Shown: positions 8,561 through 17,370, numbered from the stretch's first letter. The stretch is DNA of 64,000 nt from Peribacillus simplex (GCF_900156045.1 NZ_FTMX01000007.1:1-64000), one strand, 5' to 3'. The notes: generated by a model not told the origin, from the letters alone. A program made the numbers and translations.

Positions 8561-9238
8561 TTGATACATATATTAATTGCGGATGATGATCGGCATATTC
8601 GGGAGTTGCTTAAATTTCACTTGGAAAAGGAAGGGTACATGGTATCGGAAGCGAAGGACGGGAATGAGGCTTCCTTGATACTGGAGAAGGAACGGATCCA
8701 TCTGGCGGTTGTCGATATTATGATGCCGTTTAAAAACGGACTGGATCTTTGTAAGGAAATCCGGGATCAATATGATCTGCCGGTCATTTTATTGACAGCT
8801 AAAGATCAACTTATCGATAAGGAAAAGGGGTATTTTGCGGGTACGGATGATTACCTCGTGAAGCCATTTGAGCCACGGGAACTTCTATTCCGGATAAAAG
8901 CGCTATTGCGAAGGTACCGTATGGTGAATTCTGAATCCATCTCATTGAATCAAACGGTCATTGACCGTAAAAGTTATGAAGTTCGAATAATGGGGAATAC
9001 GCTGCTTCTGCCGCTTAAGGAATTCGAGCTGCTGGCTCAGCTGGGGAGCTTTCCTGATCAAGTCTTTACGCGTGAGCAGCTTATTGAATTGGTATGGGGT
9101 GCTGATTTTGAAGGGGATGATCGGACGGTTGATGTCCATATTAAACGGTTAAGGGAACGTTTTGCCGGGCGGACCGATGATTTTGTTATAACGACTGTCC
9201 GTGGCTTAGGTTATAAACTGGAGGTCAACAAGAAGTGA
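8561..9238 (+). CDS. hssR: Haem response regulator HssR
   Basis: This is an OmpR-type regulator. The receiver domain has DDD at 8-10, phospho-acceptor D52 (VVDIMMP) and K in LVKPFEP; a winged-helix domain follows with DDRTVDVHIKRLRERF and TTVRGLGYKLE. The sequence, including GTDDYLVKPFEPRELLFRIKALLRRY, tracks Staphylococcus HssR. TTG 8561 sits a good distance from GGAG (8546-8549); GTG 8552 is too close to it, so I prefer TTG. The stop overlaps the start of hssS. HssR activates haem-exporter genes when HssS senses excess haem. Confidence 0.88.
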   Translation: MIHILIADDDRHIRELLKFHLEKEGYMVSEAKDGNEASLILEKERIHLAVVDIMMPFKNGLDLCKEIRDQYDLPVILLTAKDQLIDKEKGYFAGTDDYLVKPFEPRELLFRIKALLRRYRMVNSESISLNQTVIDRKSYEVRIMGNTLLLPLKEFELLAQLGSFPDQVFTREQLIELVWGADFEGDDRTVDVHIKRLRERFAGRTDDFVITTVRGLGYKLEVNKK

Positions 9239-10614
9239 AAACACTCTATTTCAGGATAGTTATTCAAACCATTTTGATCATGGTGCTTGCCAGTGTCATC
9301 GCTTTTTTAATTTCCAATGTCTATTATCATCAGGTTCAAAAACCCAACAATGGTGAGAAGATAAAGAAAGTCGCAAGTGAGATCGTCTCCTTATATGAGG
9401 AGAATCCTGATCAGAATATTGATGCGTATTTAAATCATATTGCAGGATTGCACTATCAAATGTATCTATTTAATGAGCAGGGTGAAGGAACTTTATATGG
9501 TGAGCCGTTTCGGGAAACGACATTGGACCCAGATACGATTTCCGGAGTTTTGAACGGGAAGACCTATCAAGGGATCGCCCATTATAATAATGGGTTATTT
9601 ATTACCGGATTTTTTGAAGATGTATTGATTAATAGCATTGGGGTCCCGTTGAACGTCAATGGCGAAAAGCATGCATTATTTGTAAGGCCGAATATAGAGC
9701 TGCAGTTTGGTGAATTCCGCTTTTTCCTTGCAGTTTTGCTTGTACTCACGCTCCTTCTCAGCTTTTTATTTGTGATCATTAACACGCGTTTCATCGTTAA
9801 GCCGATTACGAAATTAACGGAAGCTACAAAGAGGATCGCTGATGGGGATTATAATAATGAATTGAATGTCACCCGGAGCGATGAGATAGGGGATTTGGCA
9901 CAGCATTTCTCGAAAATGACCCATAGTATCCAACGGTTGGATGATATGAGGCAGGAGTTCGTTTCGAATGTATCTCATGAAATTCAATCTCCGCTTGCAT
10001 CCATCCAAGGTTTTTCCCAAACGCTCCAATCGGAGGAATTAACAAAAGAACAAAGAAATCAGTACTTGTCCATTATTGAAAAAGAAAGCAGGCGCATGTC
10101 TTTGTTAAGCAAACAGCTGCTCATGCTTGCTTCGTTGGATAAAGTGGATGATCCGCTGCAACGGTCCAATTTCGATTTAGCGCAACAAATACGGCAAGTG
10201 CTGTTCATGCTGGAATGGAATTGGCGGGAAAAAGATATGGTGATCGAAATGGATTTGCCTTCAACCGTCATTTCAGCAGATGAGAAACTTTTAAATCAAG
10301 TATGGACGAATTTGATAACCAATAGCATTAAATACTCGGAAAGCGGCAGTTCAATCAATATTCGGATAAAAAAAATAGGCAGTAATGTTGAAGTGATGAT
10401 TGCGGATACGGGTATGGGAATTCCGGAAGAAGACCTCGCTTATATCTTTGATCGGTTTTATAAAGTCGATAAAGTGAGGAACAGGAGTGAAACAGGCAGC
10501 GGATTAGGACTTTCGATTACGAAGAAGACGGTCGAACTTCATGGGGGAACGATCGAAGTTCAAAGCGAACTCGGTAAAGGGACCACTTTTTATATACGGT
10601 TGCCCCTTATGTAA
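9235..10614 (+). CDS. hssS: Haem sensor histidine kinase HssS
   Basis: The 459-residue kinase has two membrane helices (about 8-30 and 162-183) around an extracellular sensor domain, then HAMP (about 184-236), HisKA with H248 (FVSNVSHEIQSPL), and an ATPase domain (N box NLITNSIKYS, DTGMGIP, GSGLGLSI). LYGEPFRE, the FITGFF stretch and the FRFFLAVLLVL helix follow the known HssS pattern. It starts at GTG, overlapping the hssR stop by four bases, so the pair is co-translated. It senses haem at the membrane and phosphorylates HssR. Confidence 0.88.
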   Translation: MKTLYFRIVIQTILIMVLASVIAFLISNVYYHQVQKPNNGEKIKKVASEIVSLYEENPDQNIDAYLNHIAGLHYQMYLFNEQGEGTLYGEPFRETTLDPDTISGVLNGKTYQGIAHYNNGLFITGFFEDVLINSIGVPLNVNGEKHALFVRPNIELQFGEFRFFLAVLLVLTLLLSFLFVIINTRFIVKPITKLTEATKRIADGDYNNELNVTRSDEIGDLAQHFSKMTHSIQRLDDMRQEFVSNVSHEIQSPLASIQGFSQTLQSEELTKEQRNQYLSIIEKESRRMSLLSKQLLMLASLDKVDDPLQRSNFDLAQQIRQVLFMLEWNWREKDMVIEMDLPSTVISADEKLLNQVWTNLITNSIKYSESGSSINIRIKKIGSNVEVMIADTGMGIPEEDLAYIFDRFYKVDKVRNRSETGSGLGLSITKKTVELHGGTIEVQSELGKGTTFYIRLPLM

Positions 10615-10620
10615 TCAGTT

Positions 10621-10664
10621 GTTCATCTTCCATTCATATTGATTGTTTACAATCGGTTCATACC
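10621..10664 (+). promoter_or_regulatory. HssR-binding direct repeat upstream of hrtBA
   Basis: GTTCATCTT-CC-ATTCATATT at 10621-10640 closely matches the staphylococcal HssR direct repeat (GTTCATATT-N2-GTTCATATT). A third partial unit, GTTCATACC, is at 10656-10664. The box lies 74 bases before the hrtB start. Confidence 0.8.
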
Positions 10665-10713
10665 GAATCAAGTTGGACTTGATAGGTAAACAAAAGGAAT
10701 GGGAGATGAAATA

Positions 10714-11820
10714 ATGTTTTTGGCAATACGTGAACTAAAGCATTCAAAGTTACGTTATCTGCTGATTGGGCTGATCATGGTATTGGTCGCTTTGCTTGTC
10801 TTTATCATTTCAGGATTAGCTAATGGACTTTCTTCGGATAATGCTTCATCCATACAAAACATGAAGGCCGACTATTTCGTAATGGAGCATGACTCCAAAA
10901 ATAAATTGAACCGATCGATCATATCCATGGAGAAGCTGGATGAAATCCGGGCTTCGGCGGATGTTAAAGCAGCCGAAGGTCTGGGACAAATGATGATCAC
11001 ATTGAATAAAATCGGCTCATCGGAGAAAACGGATGTCACCATTTTTGCGACCGATGCCAGTGGTATTTTAGCACCGAAGGTCATTGAAGGAACGAGCTAT
11101 GACAATGAGAAACAAGGTGAAGTCGTGGCAGATCGCTCTTTAAAAGAAGTGGGGTATAAATTGGGTGATTCACTTAAAGATGAGCTATCAGGTAAGGTTT
11201 TCACCATTGTTGGATTTACTGAAAAGCAGTCTTACAGCCACTCACCGGTAGTTTACATGAATGTTAAGGGGTGGCAGGAGATTAATCCTGCATTGAAAAA
11301 TCAAGAGAAAGATTCAATCAGCACAATAGCCGTGCAAATGGATTCGAAGGCAGAAGAAAATGTACGTGAATCATTGCCTGAAGGACTAACGATCATTTCA
11401 AAAGAAGAATCACTTCAGAGTATACCAGGCTACAAAGAGGAACAGGGAACGTTGACGATGATGATTGCCTTTTTGTTTGTCATCGCAGCTTTCGTTTTGG
11501 CTGTATTCTTTTATGTGATTACCTTGCAGAAGACGAATCAATTTGGAGTCCTTAAAGCAATCGGGGCCAATACTGGCTACCTGGCAAAAAGTATCGTTGG
11601 TCAAGTAATGCTGCTTGCCGTGACATGCATAGCCATCAGTGTTGCCCTGACATATGGCGTCACGTTAATCATGCCAGAAGGAATGCCATTTGAATTGAGT
11701 ACCGATTTGGTCGTTAAATATTCCGTGTTACTTTTGGTTGTATCCCTATTGGGTTCGCTGCTATCACTATACCGAGTAGCGAAGATAGATGCGATCGAAG
11801 CGATAGGGAGGGTATCATGA
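10714..11820 (+). CDS. hrtB: Haem exporter permease HrtB (FtsX/MacB type)
   Basis: The 368-residue permease has one N-terminal membrane helix, a large extracellular domain (about 45-240) and three C-terminal helices, the FtsX layout. MFLAIRELKHSKLRYLLIG, FISGLANGLS, FVIAAFVLAVFFYVITLQKT and QFGVLKAIGA track HrtB closely. ATG 10714 follows GGGAG by eight bases; an upstream in-frame ATG at 10699 overlaps that site and is less likely. Its last bases overlap hrtA. With HrtA it removes toxic haem from the membrane. Confidence 0.88.
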   Translation: MFLAIRELKHSKLRYLLIGLIMVLVALLVFIISGLANGLSSDNASSIQNMKADYFVMEHDSKNKLNRSIISMEKLDEIRASADVKAAEGLGQMMITLNKIGSSEKTDVTIFATDASGILAPKVIEGTSYDNEKQGEVVADRSLKEVGYKLGDSLKDELSGKVFTIVGFTEKQSYSHSPVVYMNVKGWQEINPALKNQEKDSISTIAVQMDSKAEENVRESLPEGLTIISKEESLQSIPGYKEEQGTLTMMIAFLFVIAAFVLAVFFYVITLQKTNQFGVLKAIGANTGYLAKSIVGQVMLLAVTCIAISVALTYGVTLIMPEGMPFELSTDLVVKYSVLLLVVSLLGSLLSLYRVAKIDAIEAIGRVS

Positions 11821-12494
11821 TGGGGAAAAAACTAATATTTGAAAACGTCAGTAAGATTTATGGGGAAGGCGATAATAAGGTGACAGCCCTTGATAATATT
11901 TCCCTGAATGTGAGGGCGGGGGAATTCGTTGCCATCGTGGGTCCTTCAGGCTCAGGAAAAAGTACTTTTCTTTCAATAGCAGGTGCATTACTATCTCCGA
12001 GCAAAGGTCGCTTAATGCTGAATGATGAGGATATTACAACACTATCCCCAAAGGAATTGACTAGAGTGCGCCTTGAAAAGATCGGGTTTGTCTTCCAGTC
12101 ATCGAATCTTGTGCCATATCTTAGCGTACGGGATCAGCTTCTGCTACTTTCTGAATTGATTGGCAAGAGGGATAAAAAAACCATGAAAAAGGCGGACGAA
12201 TTGCTTAGCCACCTTGGACTTGGACATAGGGCAGATCACTTGCCGGAAGCACTGTCGGGCGGTGAGCGGCAGCGTGTAGCCATCGCCCGTTCGCTGATGA
12301 ATGACCCAGAAATCATTTTAGCGGATGAACCAACCGCAAGTCTTGATTCCAAAAGAGGCAGGGATGTTGTTGAAATGCTTGCACATGAGGTGAAGTCAAG
12401 AAATAAAGCGGCCATCATGGTAACACACGATGAAAGAATGTTGGATTTATGTGATCGAGTGGTCAATATTACAGATGGCAAGGTTTTTGGATGA
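11817..12494 (+). CDS. hrtA: Haem exporter ATPase HrtA
   Basis: This 225-residue ABC ATPase has Walker A GPSGSGKST near 41-49, the Q-loop FVFQSSNLVP, signature LSGGERQRVAIARSL and Walker B IILADEPTASLDS, with the switch His in MVTHDERML. It belongs to the MacB/LolD-like group that partners FtsX-type permeases, and it starts inside the hrtB stop (ATGATG). It powers haem efflux by HrtB. Confidence 0.88.
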   Translation: MMGKKLIFENVSKIYGEGDNKVTALDNISLNVRAGEFVAIVGPSGSGKSTFLSIAGALLSPSKGRLMLNDEDITTLSPKELTRVRLEKIGFVFQSSNLVPYLSVRDQLLLLSELIGKRDKKTMKKADELLSHLGLGHRADHLPEALSGGERQRVAIARSLMNDPEIILADEPTASLDSKRGRDVVEMLAHEVKSRNKAAIMVTHDERMLDLCDRVVNITDGKVFG

Positions 12495-12547
12495 AGTCAT
12501 AAAACAAACTCCCATGAGTTGATCATTACAATAAGCTATAAAATGGT

Positions 12548-12581
12548 CGCCGCCTTTCCAAAGGAATTAGGGGAGGCGGCG
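12548..12581. terminator. GC-rich hairpin between hrtA and bioC
   Basis: CGCCGCCT and AGGCGGCG pair across an 18-base loop. The two genes converge here, so it is a plausible transcription stop, though no clear T run follows. Confidence 0.4.
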
Positions 12582-12612
12582 GCAGAAATAACCTGGTCAT
12601 TCGGGCCTGCAA

Positions 12613-13476
12613 TCATGTATAATATTTTGCTTGTATCCCAGGGTTATCTTCGGATTGATCCTGTTTTTTAATTTTAAAGAACAAACAGTGATAGGTTGCT
12701 TTCACACCTGGTTCATTTCGATATTCTCTGTCGTATATGTTGATTAACTCTCGAAAAAAGGAAGGGCGTTGGCAGTAGTCTTCTTTGTTGCTGTTAGCCG
12801 CACCAATCTTTTTAATTGAAGTGAAAAATTCACGTACTGTCTGAAAGTGCTCCAGTTCAAACTTTTCCATTTTTGTAATCTCGATTGGAACTGATGATGA
12901 AAAAGGGATTGCATCTTCACAAACTTGGGATAATTCTTCTAGAGAATAAAACATTTGACCTGGTGAACTATCAATGGCAAGCTGAAGCTTGTCCTTCGCC
13001 TGTTCATATGACATATGAAGTTCTTGAAATGTATCTATTCCGAACGTTGAAAATATGAGGCTTCCTTTAGCCGTCAATCGTGTAAAAAGTTTTTCAAGGG
13101 TTGCAGGAAGATCATTCAGCCATTGAAACGTTGCATTGGAAATAATCAAGTCGTAATTTTCTTTAAGCGCCATTTCTTCGATATCAGTACATAAAAATGT
13201 AACACGTTCTTCATCTGTCATTCCTTTCGCCACTTCGACCATTCCTGGTGCCAAATCAACAGCCGTAATAGCGGCATTAGGGAATGTTTTGACGAGTAAC
13301 CTGGTTAAGTAACCAGTGCCGCAGCCAATTTCAAGAATATTGATTACATGGTTGGTGTTTATTTTAGGAAGCAAATCCATTAATTGTTTTGCCATGTTTT
13401 TTTGAACATTGGCATACGCATCATATGTTTTCGCATGTTCACTGAACCGCTTACTTAACAATCGTTTATCAATCAT
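12613..13476 (-). CDS. bioC: Malonyl-[ACP] O-methyltransferase BioC
   Basis: The 287-residue protein is a class I SAM methyltransferase: ILEIGCGTGYLTRLL near residue 47, VDLAPGM near 73 and the NATFQWL motif near 115. The N-terminal RLLSKRFSEHAKTYDAYANVQKNMA is typical of BioC. It methylates malonyl-ACP so that fatty acid synthesis can extend it towards pimeloyl-ACP, the first step of biotin synthesis. It is the last gene of bioF-bioH-bioC and overlaps the upstream gene by eight bases. Confidence 0.9.
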   Translation of the reverse strand: MIDKRLLSKRFSEHAKTYDAYANVQKNMAKQLMDLLPKINTNHVINILEIGCGTGYLTRLLVKTFPNAAITAVDLAPGMVEVAKGMTDEERVTFLCTDIEEMALKENYDLIISNATFQWLNDLPATLEKLFTRLTAKGSLIFSTFGIDTFQELHMSYEQAKDKLQLAIDSSPGQMFYSLEELSQVCEDAIPFSSSVPIEITKMEKFELEHFQTVREFFTSIKKIGAANSNKEDYCQRPSFFRELINIYDREYRNEPGVKATYHCLFFKIKKQDQSEDNPGIQAKYYT

Positions 13477-14215
13477 GAATGTACTCCTTTTGAATAAATG
13501 TTTTTATATGCTGCATACATTCCTGTGGTTTTGTGAAAAACGGAGTATGGCCAGCATCCTCGATAATATGAAACTCGGCTTTCCCACCCAGGTTTTCTTT
13601 AATGAAAGATGAGGCTTCGAGTGGACAAATGTTGTCTTCCCTCCCATGAAGCAATATAATGGGGGCTTCAATCCGGTCGAGTCTTGCTCTAGCATCTTTC
13701 TGAAGTAAATAATCCAAGCCAATAAGAAGCGAAAACACATCATCTCCATGAAACTCGCTTTGAATGGTCTTGATGAATTGATGATATAAACCTTCATCTT
13801 TTTCAGCTTCGCAAAACATCGCTTCATAGAAAGAAGCCAAAGTCTTCTCTTTATTGCGCTGTAGTTGTTTCTTCATGCGCCCGACCATTCGTGGATCCCA
13901 GCCAAATGAATAATTTTCTCCTGTTATAAACCGACTTGTTGCACCAAAAAAGATAAAACCTTTTATTTTTTCTCGATACGAACTTGCAAGTTCAAGTGAT
14001 ACCAGTGATCCTAATGACCAACTCAGTATATAAACAGGACCATCGATGGAAGCGATTGTGTCTATGACTCTTTCTTCAAAGTCATTTAGTGCTCTCATAT
14101 CTCTCCATTCTATAAATGAAAGGTAAAATACATCTGACAGCGGTTTGATTAACGGTTCAAACGCACCTTTTTCCATTCCCCAGCCAGGAAGCATGACTAA
14201 ATTCGGCTGTTTCAT
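13469..14215 (-). CDS. bioH: Pimeloyl-ACP methyl ester esterase (BioH-type)
   Basis: This 248-residue alpha/beta-hydrolase has the nucleophile S67 in SWSLGS, an acid in LHGREDNICP and a His in EDAGHTPFF. Between bioF and bioC, with both ends overlapping its neighbours, it most likely removes the methyl group added by BioC from pimeloyl-ACP. Several unrelated hydrolases fill this step in different bacteria, so the symbol is assigned by role rather than by strict orthology to E. coli BioH. Confidence 0.8.
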   Translation of the reverse strand: MKQPNLVMLPGWGMEKGAFEPLIKPLSDVFYLSFIEWRDMRALNDFEERVIDTIASIDGPVYILSWSLGSLVSLELASSYREKIKGFIFFGATSRFITGENYSFGWDPRMVGRMKKQLQRNKEKTLASFYEAMFCEAEKDEGLYHQFIKTIQSEFHGDDVFSLLIGLDYLLQKDARARLDRIEAPIILLHGREDNICPLEASSFIKENLGGKAEFHIIEDAGHTPFFTKPQECMQHIKTFIQKEYIHD

Positions 14216-15411
14216 TCAATAACACCCATTTCTTTTCCAATGATTGAAATCTTTTCAACTGCCCAATCAAGATCTTTTTTATCGTGGAGAGCTGTTACGG
14301 TAAACCGGATTCTCGCCTCATTTTCAGGAACGGTCGGCGGCCTGACAGCAATGGCTGCAATTCCTTCCTTCTGCAAACGTGCGGCAAATTCCATCGCTTT
14401 TTCATTTTCCCCGATAACGATAGGAACAATTTGTGATCGACTTCCGCAAATATTAAACCCGTTATACGCGAGTTCTTCTCTAAAGTGTTCTGAATGTGTT
14501 TGGAGCAGTGAGCGGCGTTCTGGTTCTTGCTGTACAAGTTCAATCGCTGTTTTTATGGCACCGAGAATTGCCGGAGGAAGTGCAGTTGAATAAATGAATC
14601 CGCGCATGCGATTTTTTAAATAGTCGATTAGCCATTTTTTCCCGACGACATAGGCCCCGAATGAACCGAGCGCTTTACTGAATGTTCCCATTTGGATATC
14701 TATTTTATTTTGAAGTTGAAGATGACCGGCATAACCTTCACCGTTTTTACCGTAGATGCCGCTTCCGTGTGCTTCATCTGTCATTAATAATGCGTTATAA
14801 CGATCCTTTAACCGAACGAGGTCTTCAAGATAAGCAAAGTCACCGTCCATGCTGAAGACTGTATCCGTAACGATTAATTTACATGCTTCAATTGGTGCTT
14901 TTTTCAAAAATGCCTCTAAATGATCTAGATCATTATGACGATAGCGTATATGCTTTGCACGGCTTAAAAGGGCTCCATCGACAATGCTTGCATGATTCAA
15001 TTTATCGCTATAAATAATATCGTTTCGGGACAGCAGGGTGGAGATGATTCCAAGGTTCGCGTTATATCCACTGTTGATAATGAGTCCTGCCTCGGCTTTT
15101 TTCCAATCGACAAGAGCTTGTTCCGCATGCTCGTAAAGGCGATGATTGCCAATAATTAAACGTGAAGCCGTTGCTCCTGCACCATATGTATGTACTGCAT
15201 CCACCATAGCCTTTTTCAGTCGCTCATCCCCTGCATATCCTAAATAGTTATTAGAAGCTAGATTTAGCATCCTGCACCCATTGATCATAAGCCATGGCTG
15301 CTCGGCGAATGCCGTCGATACGAGTTCGCGTTTTTGCGATATCTCTTCTAAATAAGCCAGTTCTTTCTTTATTTTTTCTTCCCAACAAGGTAATTGTTTT
15401 TCACTGTGCAT
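14212..15411 (-). CDS. bioF: 8-amino-7-oxononanoate synthase BioF
   Basis: This is a PLP enzyme of the alpha-oxoamine synthase family: K246 in GTFSKALGSFG binds PLP, with MTDEAHGSGIYG and SNNYLGY as further landmarks. It condenses pimeloyl-ACP with alanine. ATG 15411 lies eight bases from AGGAG, while the ATG at 15417 is only two bases from it, so I prefer 15411 (399 residues). It is the first gene of the operon and sits just behind a BirA operator. bioA, bioD and bioB are not in the window. Confidence 0.9.
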   Translation of the reverse strand: MHSEKQLPCWEEKIKKELAYLEEISQKRELVSTAFAEQPWLMINGCRMLNLASNNYLGYAGDERLKKAMVDAVHTYGAGATASRLIIGNHRLYEHAEQALVDWKKAEAGLIINSGYNANLGIISTLLSRNDIIYSDKLNHASIVDGALLSRAKHIRYRHNDLDHLEAFLKKAPIEACKLIVTDTVFSMDGDFAYLEDLVRLKDRYNALLMTDEAHGSGIYGKNGEGYAGHLQLQNKIDIQMGTFSKALGSFGAYVVGKKWLIDYLKNRMRGFIYSTALPPAILGAIKTAIELVQQEPERRSLLQTHSEHFREELAYNGFNICGSRSQIVPIVIGENEKAMEFAARLQKEGIAAIAVRPPTVPENEARIRFTVTALHDKKDLDWAVEKISIIGKEMGVIE

Positions 15412-15424
15412 GCCCATTCTCCTT

Positions 15425-15462
15425 TTATATGTTAACTAAAATAACTATAGGTTAACATATAA
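15425..15462 (-). promoter_or_regulatory. BirA operator of bioFHC
   Basis: TTATATGTTAAC and GTTAACATATAA form a perfect 12-bp inverted repeat with a 14-base spacer, matching the Bacillus BirA operator. It ends seven bases before the bioF ribosome site region, so bound BirA would block the promoter when biotin is plentiful. Confidence 0.92.
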
Positions 15463-15647
15463 AATATTCTAATCATGACTCAATGAAACTGTCAAGCTTT
15501 GAAAAGGGACTGATAATAAATTAATAATCCATTAATCTGGGAGAAATCAAAGGTCGAAAAAAGACACTTATCAAAAGCTCATTGGTTATTTGTACCAAGT
15601 CGAGGAACATGAAACTAACTAGAATAAGTTTAAGGAGAAGGAGGCTA

Positions 15648-15683
15648 ATGATGTATGATTGGACAGCGGCTTTGTTAAGCTAA
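15648..15683 (+). other. 11-codon mini-ORF with very strong ribosome site
   Basis: ATGATGTATGATTGGACAGC begins an 11-residue frame that ends TAA; AAGGAGAAGGAGG lies directly upstream. It sits about 190 bases before the yitT-like gene. It may be a leader peptide or a remnant; nothing shows that it is translated. The rest of 15463-15877 holds no other gene that I can see. Confidence 0.3.
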
Positions 15684-15877
15684 TGTATAAAAGAGCTTAG
15701 TGAAAATTAATGCCTTTGTATGTATTAAGCACGTTCATTGAAGATAATCTAACTTCCAAGGTAGTCTTTTTGTTAAACCTTCAAATCTTTGAAGGATTAA
15801 ATGGAATTCCATGTTACTATAGAGCAGTGAAATTACCGAATTCACATTAACCATTACATAAAGGAAGGGTAATAAAT

Positions 15878-16717
15878 ATGAAAAAGATTTCTTTAGATGT
15901 TTTCTTTATATTAATAGGAGCTTTTATTTTCGCTTTGGCAATAAATCTTTTCGTCATTCCCAATGAACTTGGTGAGGGGGGAGTCACGGGGATAACCATC
16001 ATTTTATTTTATCTTTTTGAATGGTCACCAGGGCTGTTAAGTTTGATCATTAACGCTTTCCTGCTCATCGTCGGTTATAAATATTTGTCGAAAATGACAA
16101 CGGTATATACAATCATAGCCGTTGCATTTAATTCACTTTTCCTGCATTTAACCGAAAGTTGGACGATATCTTCAGACGAATTGGTCATCAATGCGATATT
16201 TGGCGGGGTTTTTGCCGGTGCGGGAATTGGCATGATCATTCGTGTTGGAGGCACTACTGCCGGTACGACGATCCTGGCCCGAATTACGAATAAGTATTTA
16301 GGATGGAGCTTAAGCTATGGACTTCTGTTCTTCGATTTAATCGTTGCGTTCTCATCTTATTTCATCATTGGTGCAGAAGGCCTGATGCTCACTATCCTTA
16401 TGCTTTATATTGGAACAAAAACGATGGAATTCATCATTGAGGGATTGAACCCGAAAAAAGCGATTACCATCATTTCAAATGAAGCGGACCAAATTGCAAA
16501 ACAAGTAACCGAATTGATGGACCGGGGGGTCACTGTTTTTAGCGGTCATGGATACTATACAAAAGCATCCAAGGATATTTTATATATCGTTATAAGTAAG
16601 CAAGAGGTACTGAAGTTAAAGAGAATAGTGAAGTCGACGGATAGCAATGCTTTTATAGCCATACATGATGTTAGGGACGTATTTGGTGAAGGATTCCTGG
16701 ATATCTCGAAGTCCTGA
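15878..16717 (+). CDS. YitT family membrane protein
   Basis: The 279-residue protein has five to six membrane helices over residues 1-190 and a C-terminal cytosolic DUF2179 domain (about 195-275). The start, VFFILIGAFIFALAINLFVIPNELGEGGVTGI, and GGTTAGTTILARI are typical of the YitT/YpjC/YvjA family, which has several copies in each Bacillus genome. A good AGGAAGGG site precedes it. The function is not established and the choice among paralogues cannot be made from sequence alone. Confidence 0.85.
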   Translation: MKKISLDVFFILIGAFIFALAINLFVIPNELGEGGVTGITIILFYLFEWSPGLLSLIINAFLLIVGYKYLSKMTTVYTIIAVAFNSLFLHLTESWTISSDELVINAIFGGVFAGAGIGMIIRVGGTTAGTTILARITNKYLGWSLSYGLLFFDLIVAFSSYFIIGAEGLMLTILMLYIGTKTMEFIIEGLNPKKAITIISNEADQIAKQVTELMDRGVTVFSGHGYYTKASKDILYIVISKQEVLKLKRIVKSTDSNAFIAIHDVRDVFGEGFLDISKS

Positions 16718-16751
16718 TGCGATTTGTGGAGGCGGATATGGTATATGCGAA

Positions 16752-16777
16752 TGAAAAGGCCTAATAGGCTTTTTTAT
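16752..16777 (+). terminator. Terminator after yitT-like gene
   Basis: A short stem (AAGGCCT/AGGCTT) is followed by TTTTTTATTTT. Confidence 0.7.
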
Positions 16778-16882
16778 TTTGCACTGCAAAAATTCTGTAA
16801 ATTCCTAATTTTTTGTTATATTATGTAAGTAAGAAAACACACACCTTGAGGAGTGCAGCCATTAAATGTGGAGGTGTCCAAG

Positions 16883-17068
16883 ATGATCCTTTTAAAAGTG
16901 GATGACAGAAAGTCCGGGAAAAGCAATATCAAGTACAGTGTCGTTGATAAGGAAACGAATGAATTGATCATTAGCGGTGTGTTTAAAGAATTTGGACAAG
17001 CAAGCGATAAATATTATGAATTGAAGGATGAATACGGTTCATCCAATGTGAAGATGATATTGAAGTGA
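16883..17068 (+). CDS. Small uncharacterised protein
   Basis: GGAGGTG is well placed before ATG 16883, giving a 61-residue protein (MILLKVDDRKSGKSNIKYSV...). The frame can be opened at 16853, but with no ribosome site. The charged, amphipathic sequence has no membrane segment or metal motif. It is monocistronic, with a terminator at both ends. I do not recognise a family. Confidence 0.65.
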   Translation: MILLKVDDRKSGKSNIKYSVVDKETNELIISGVFKEFGQASDKYYELKDEYGSSNVKMILK

Positions 17069-17101
17069 AAAGAGGGGAGCCGACGGGTTTCCCTTTTTTT
17101 C
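17064..17101 (+). terminator. Probable terminator after the 61-residue gene
   Basis: A G-rich and a C-rich arm (GAGGGGA ... TTTCCC) are followed by a run of seven T residues. Confidence 0.6.
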
Positions 17102-17231
17102 GGGTAATGCGACGAATGAAATGGCCCGTACAATAAATAATCGGATAAAGGAATAATCATAGGTTTCTGAATCATATAATTAGGTTAAGAGAGTTCTTGA
17201 AATCCTTTTTTTACAATATACTACAATTTTA

Positions 17232-17260
17232 TTGTAAAGTATGGAATTTGGTGGTAATAT
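17232..17260 (+). promoter_or_regulatory. Sigma-A promoter of sugar ABC operon
   Basis: TTGTAA at 17232-17237 and TAATAT at 17255-17260 are separated by 17 bases. The operator at 17273 lies just downstream, over the expected transcription start. Confidence 0.7.
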
Positions 17261-17272
17261 AAAGCGCATAAA

Positions 17273-17286
17273 TGTAAACGTTTGCA
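17273..17286 (+). promoter_or_regulatory. LacI-family/cre-type operator 1
   Basis: TGTAAACGTTTGCA fits the LacI/CcpA family palindrome around the central CG. A lacI-type gene lies downstream at 20614. Confidence 0.8.
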
Positions 17287-17297
17287 AAAATTTTTGT

Positions 17298-17312
17298 GAG
17301 GAGGTGATGTAA
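17298..17312 (+). promoter_or_regulatory. Extended Shine-Dalgarno followed by ATG-TAA
   Basis: GAGGAGGTGAT is an eleven-base match to the 3' end of 16S rRNA but leads only to ATG immediately followed by TAA. It lies 115 bases before the real gene. A perfect site not used for a gene resembles the STAB-SD elements that protect 5' mRNA ends in Bacillus. Confidence 0.5.
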
Positions 17313-17370
17313 AAGAAGTACGATAGACTTTGATTTTTATAGAATGAAAGGCTTTTATTTTACTATTTTA

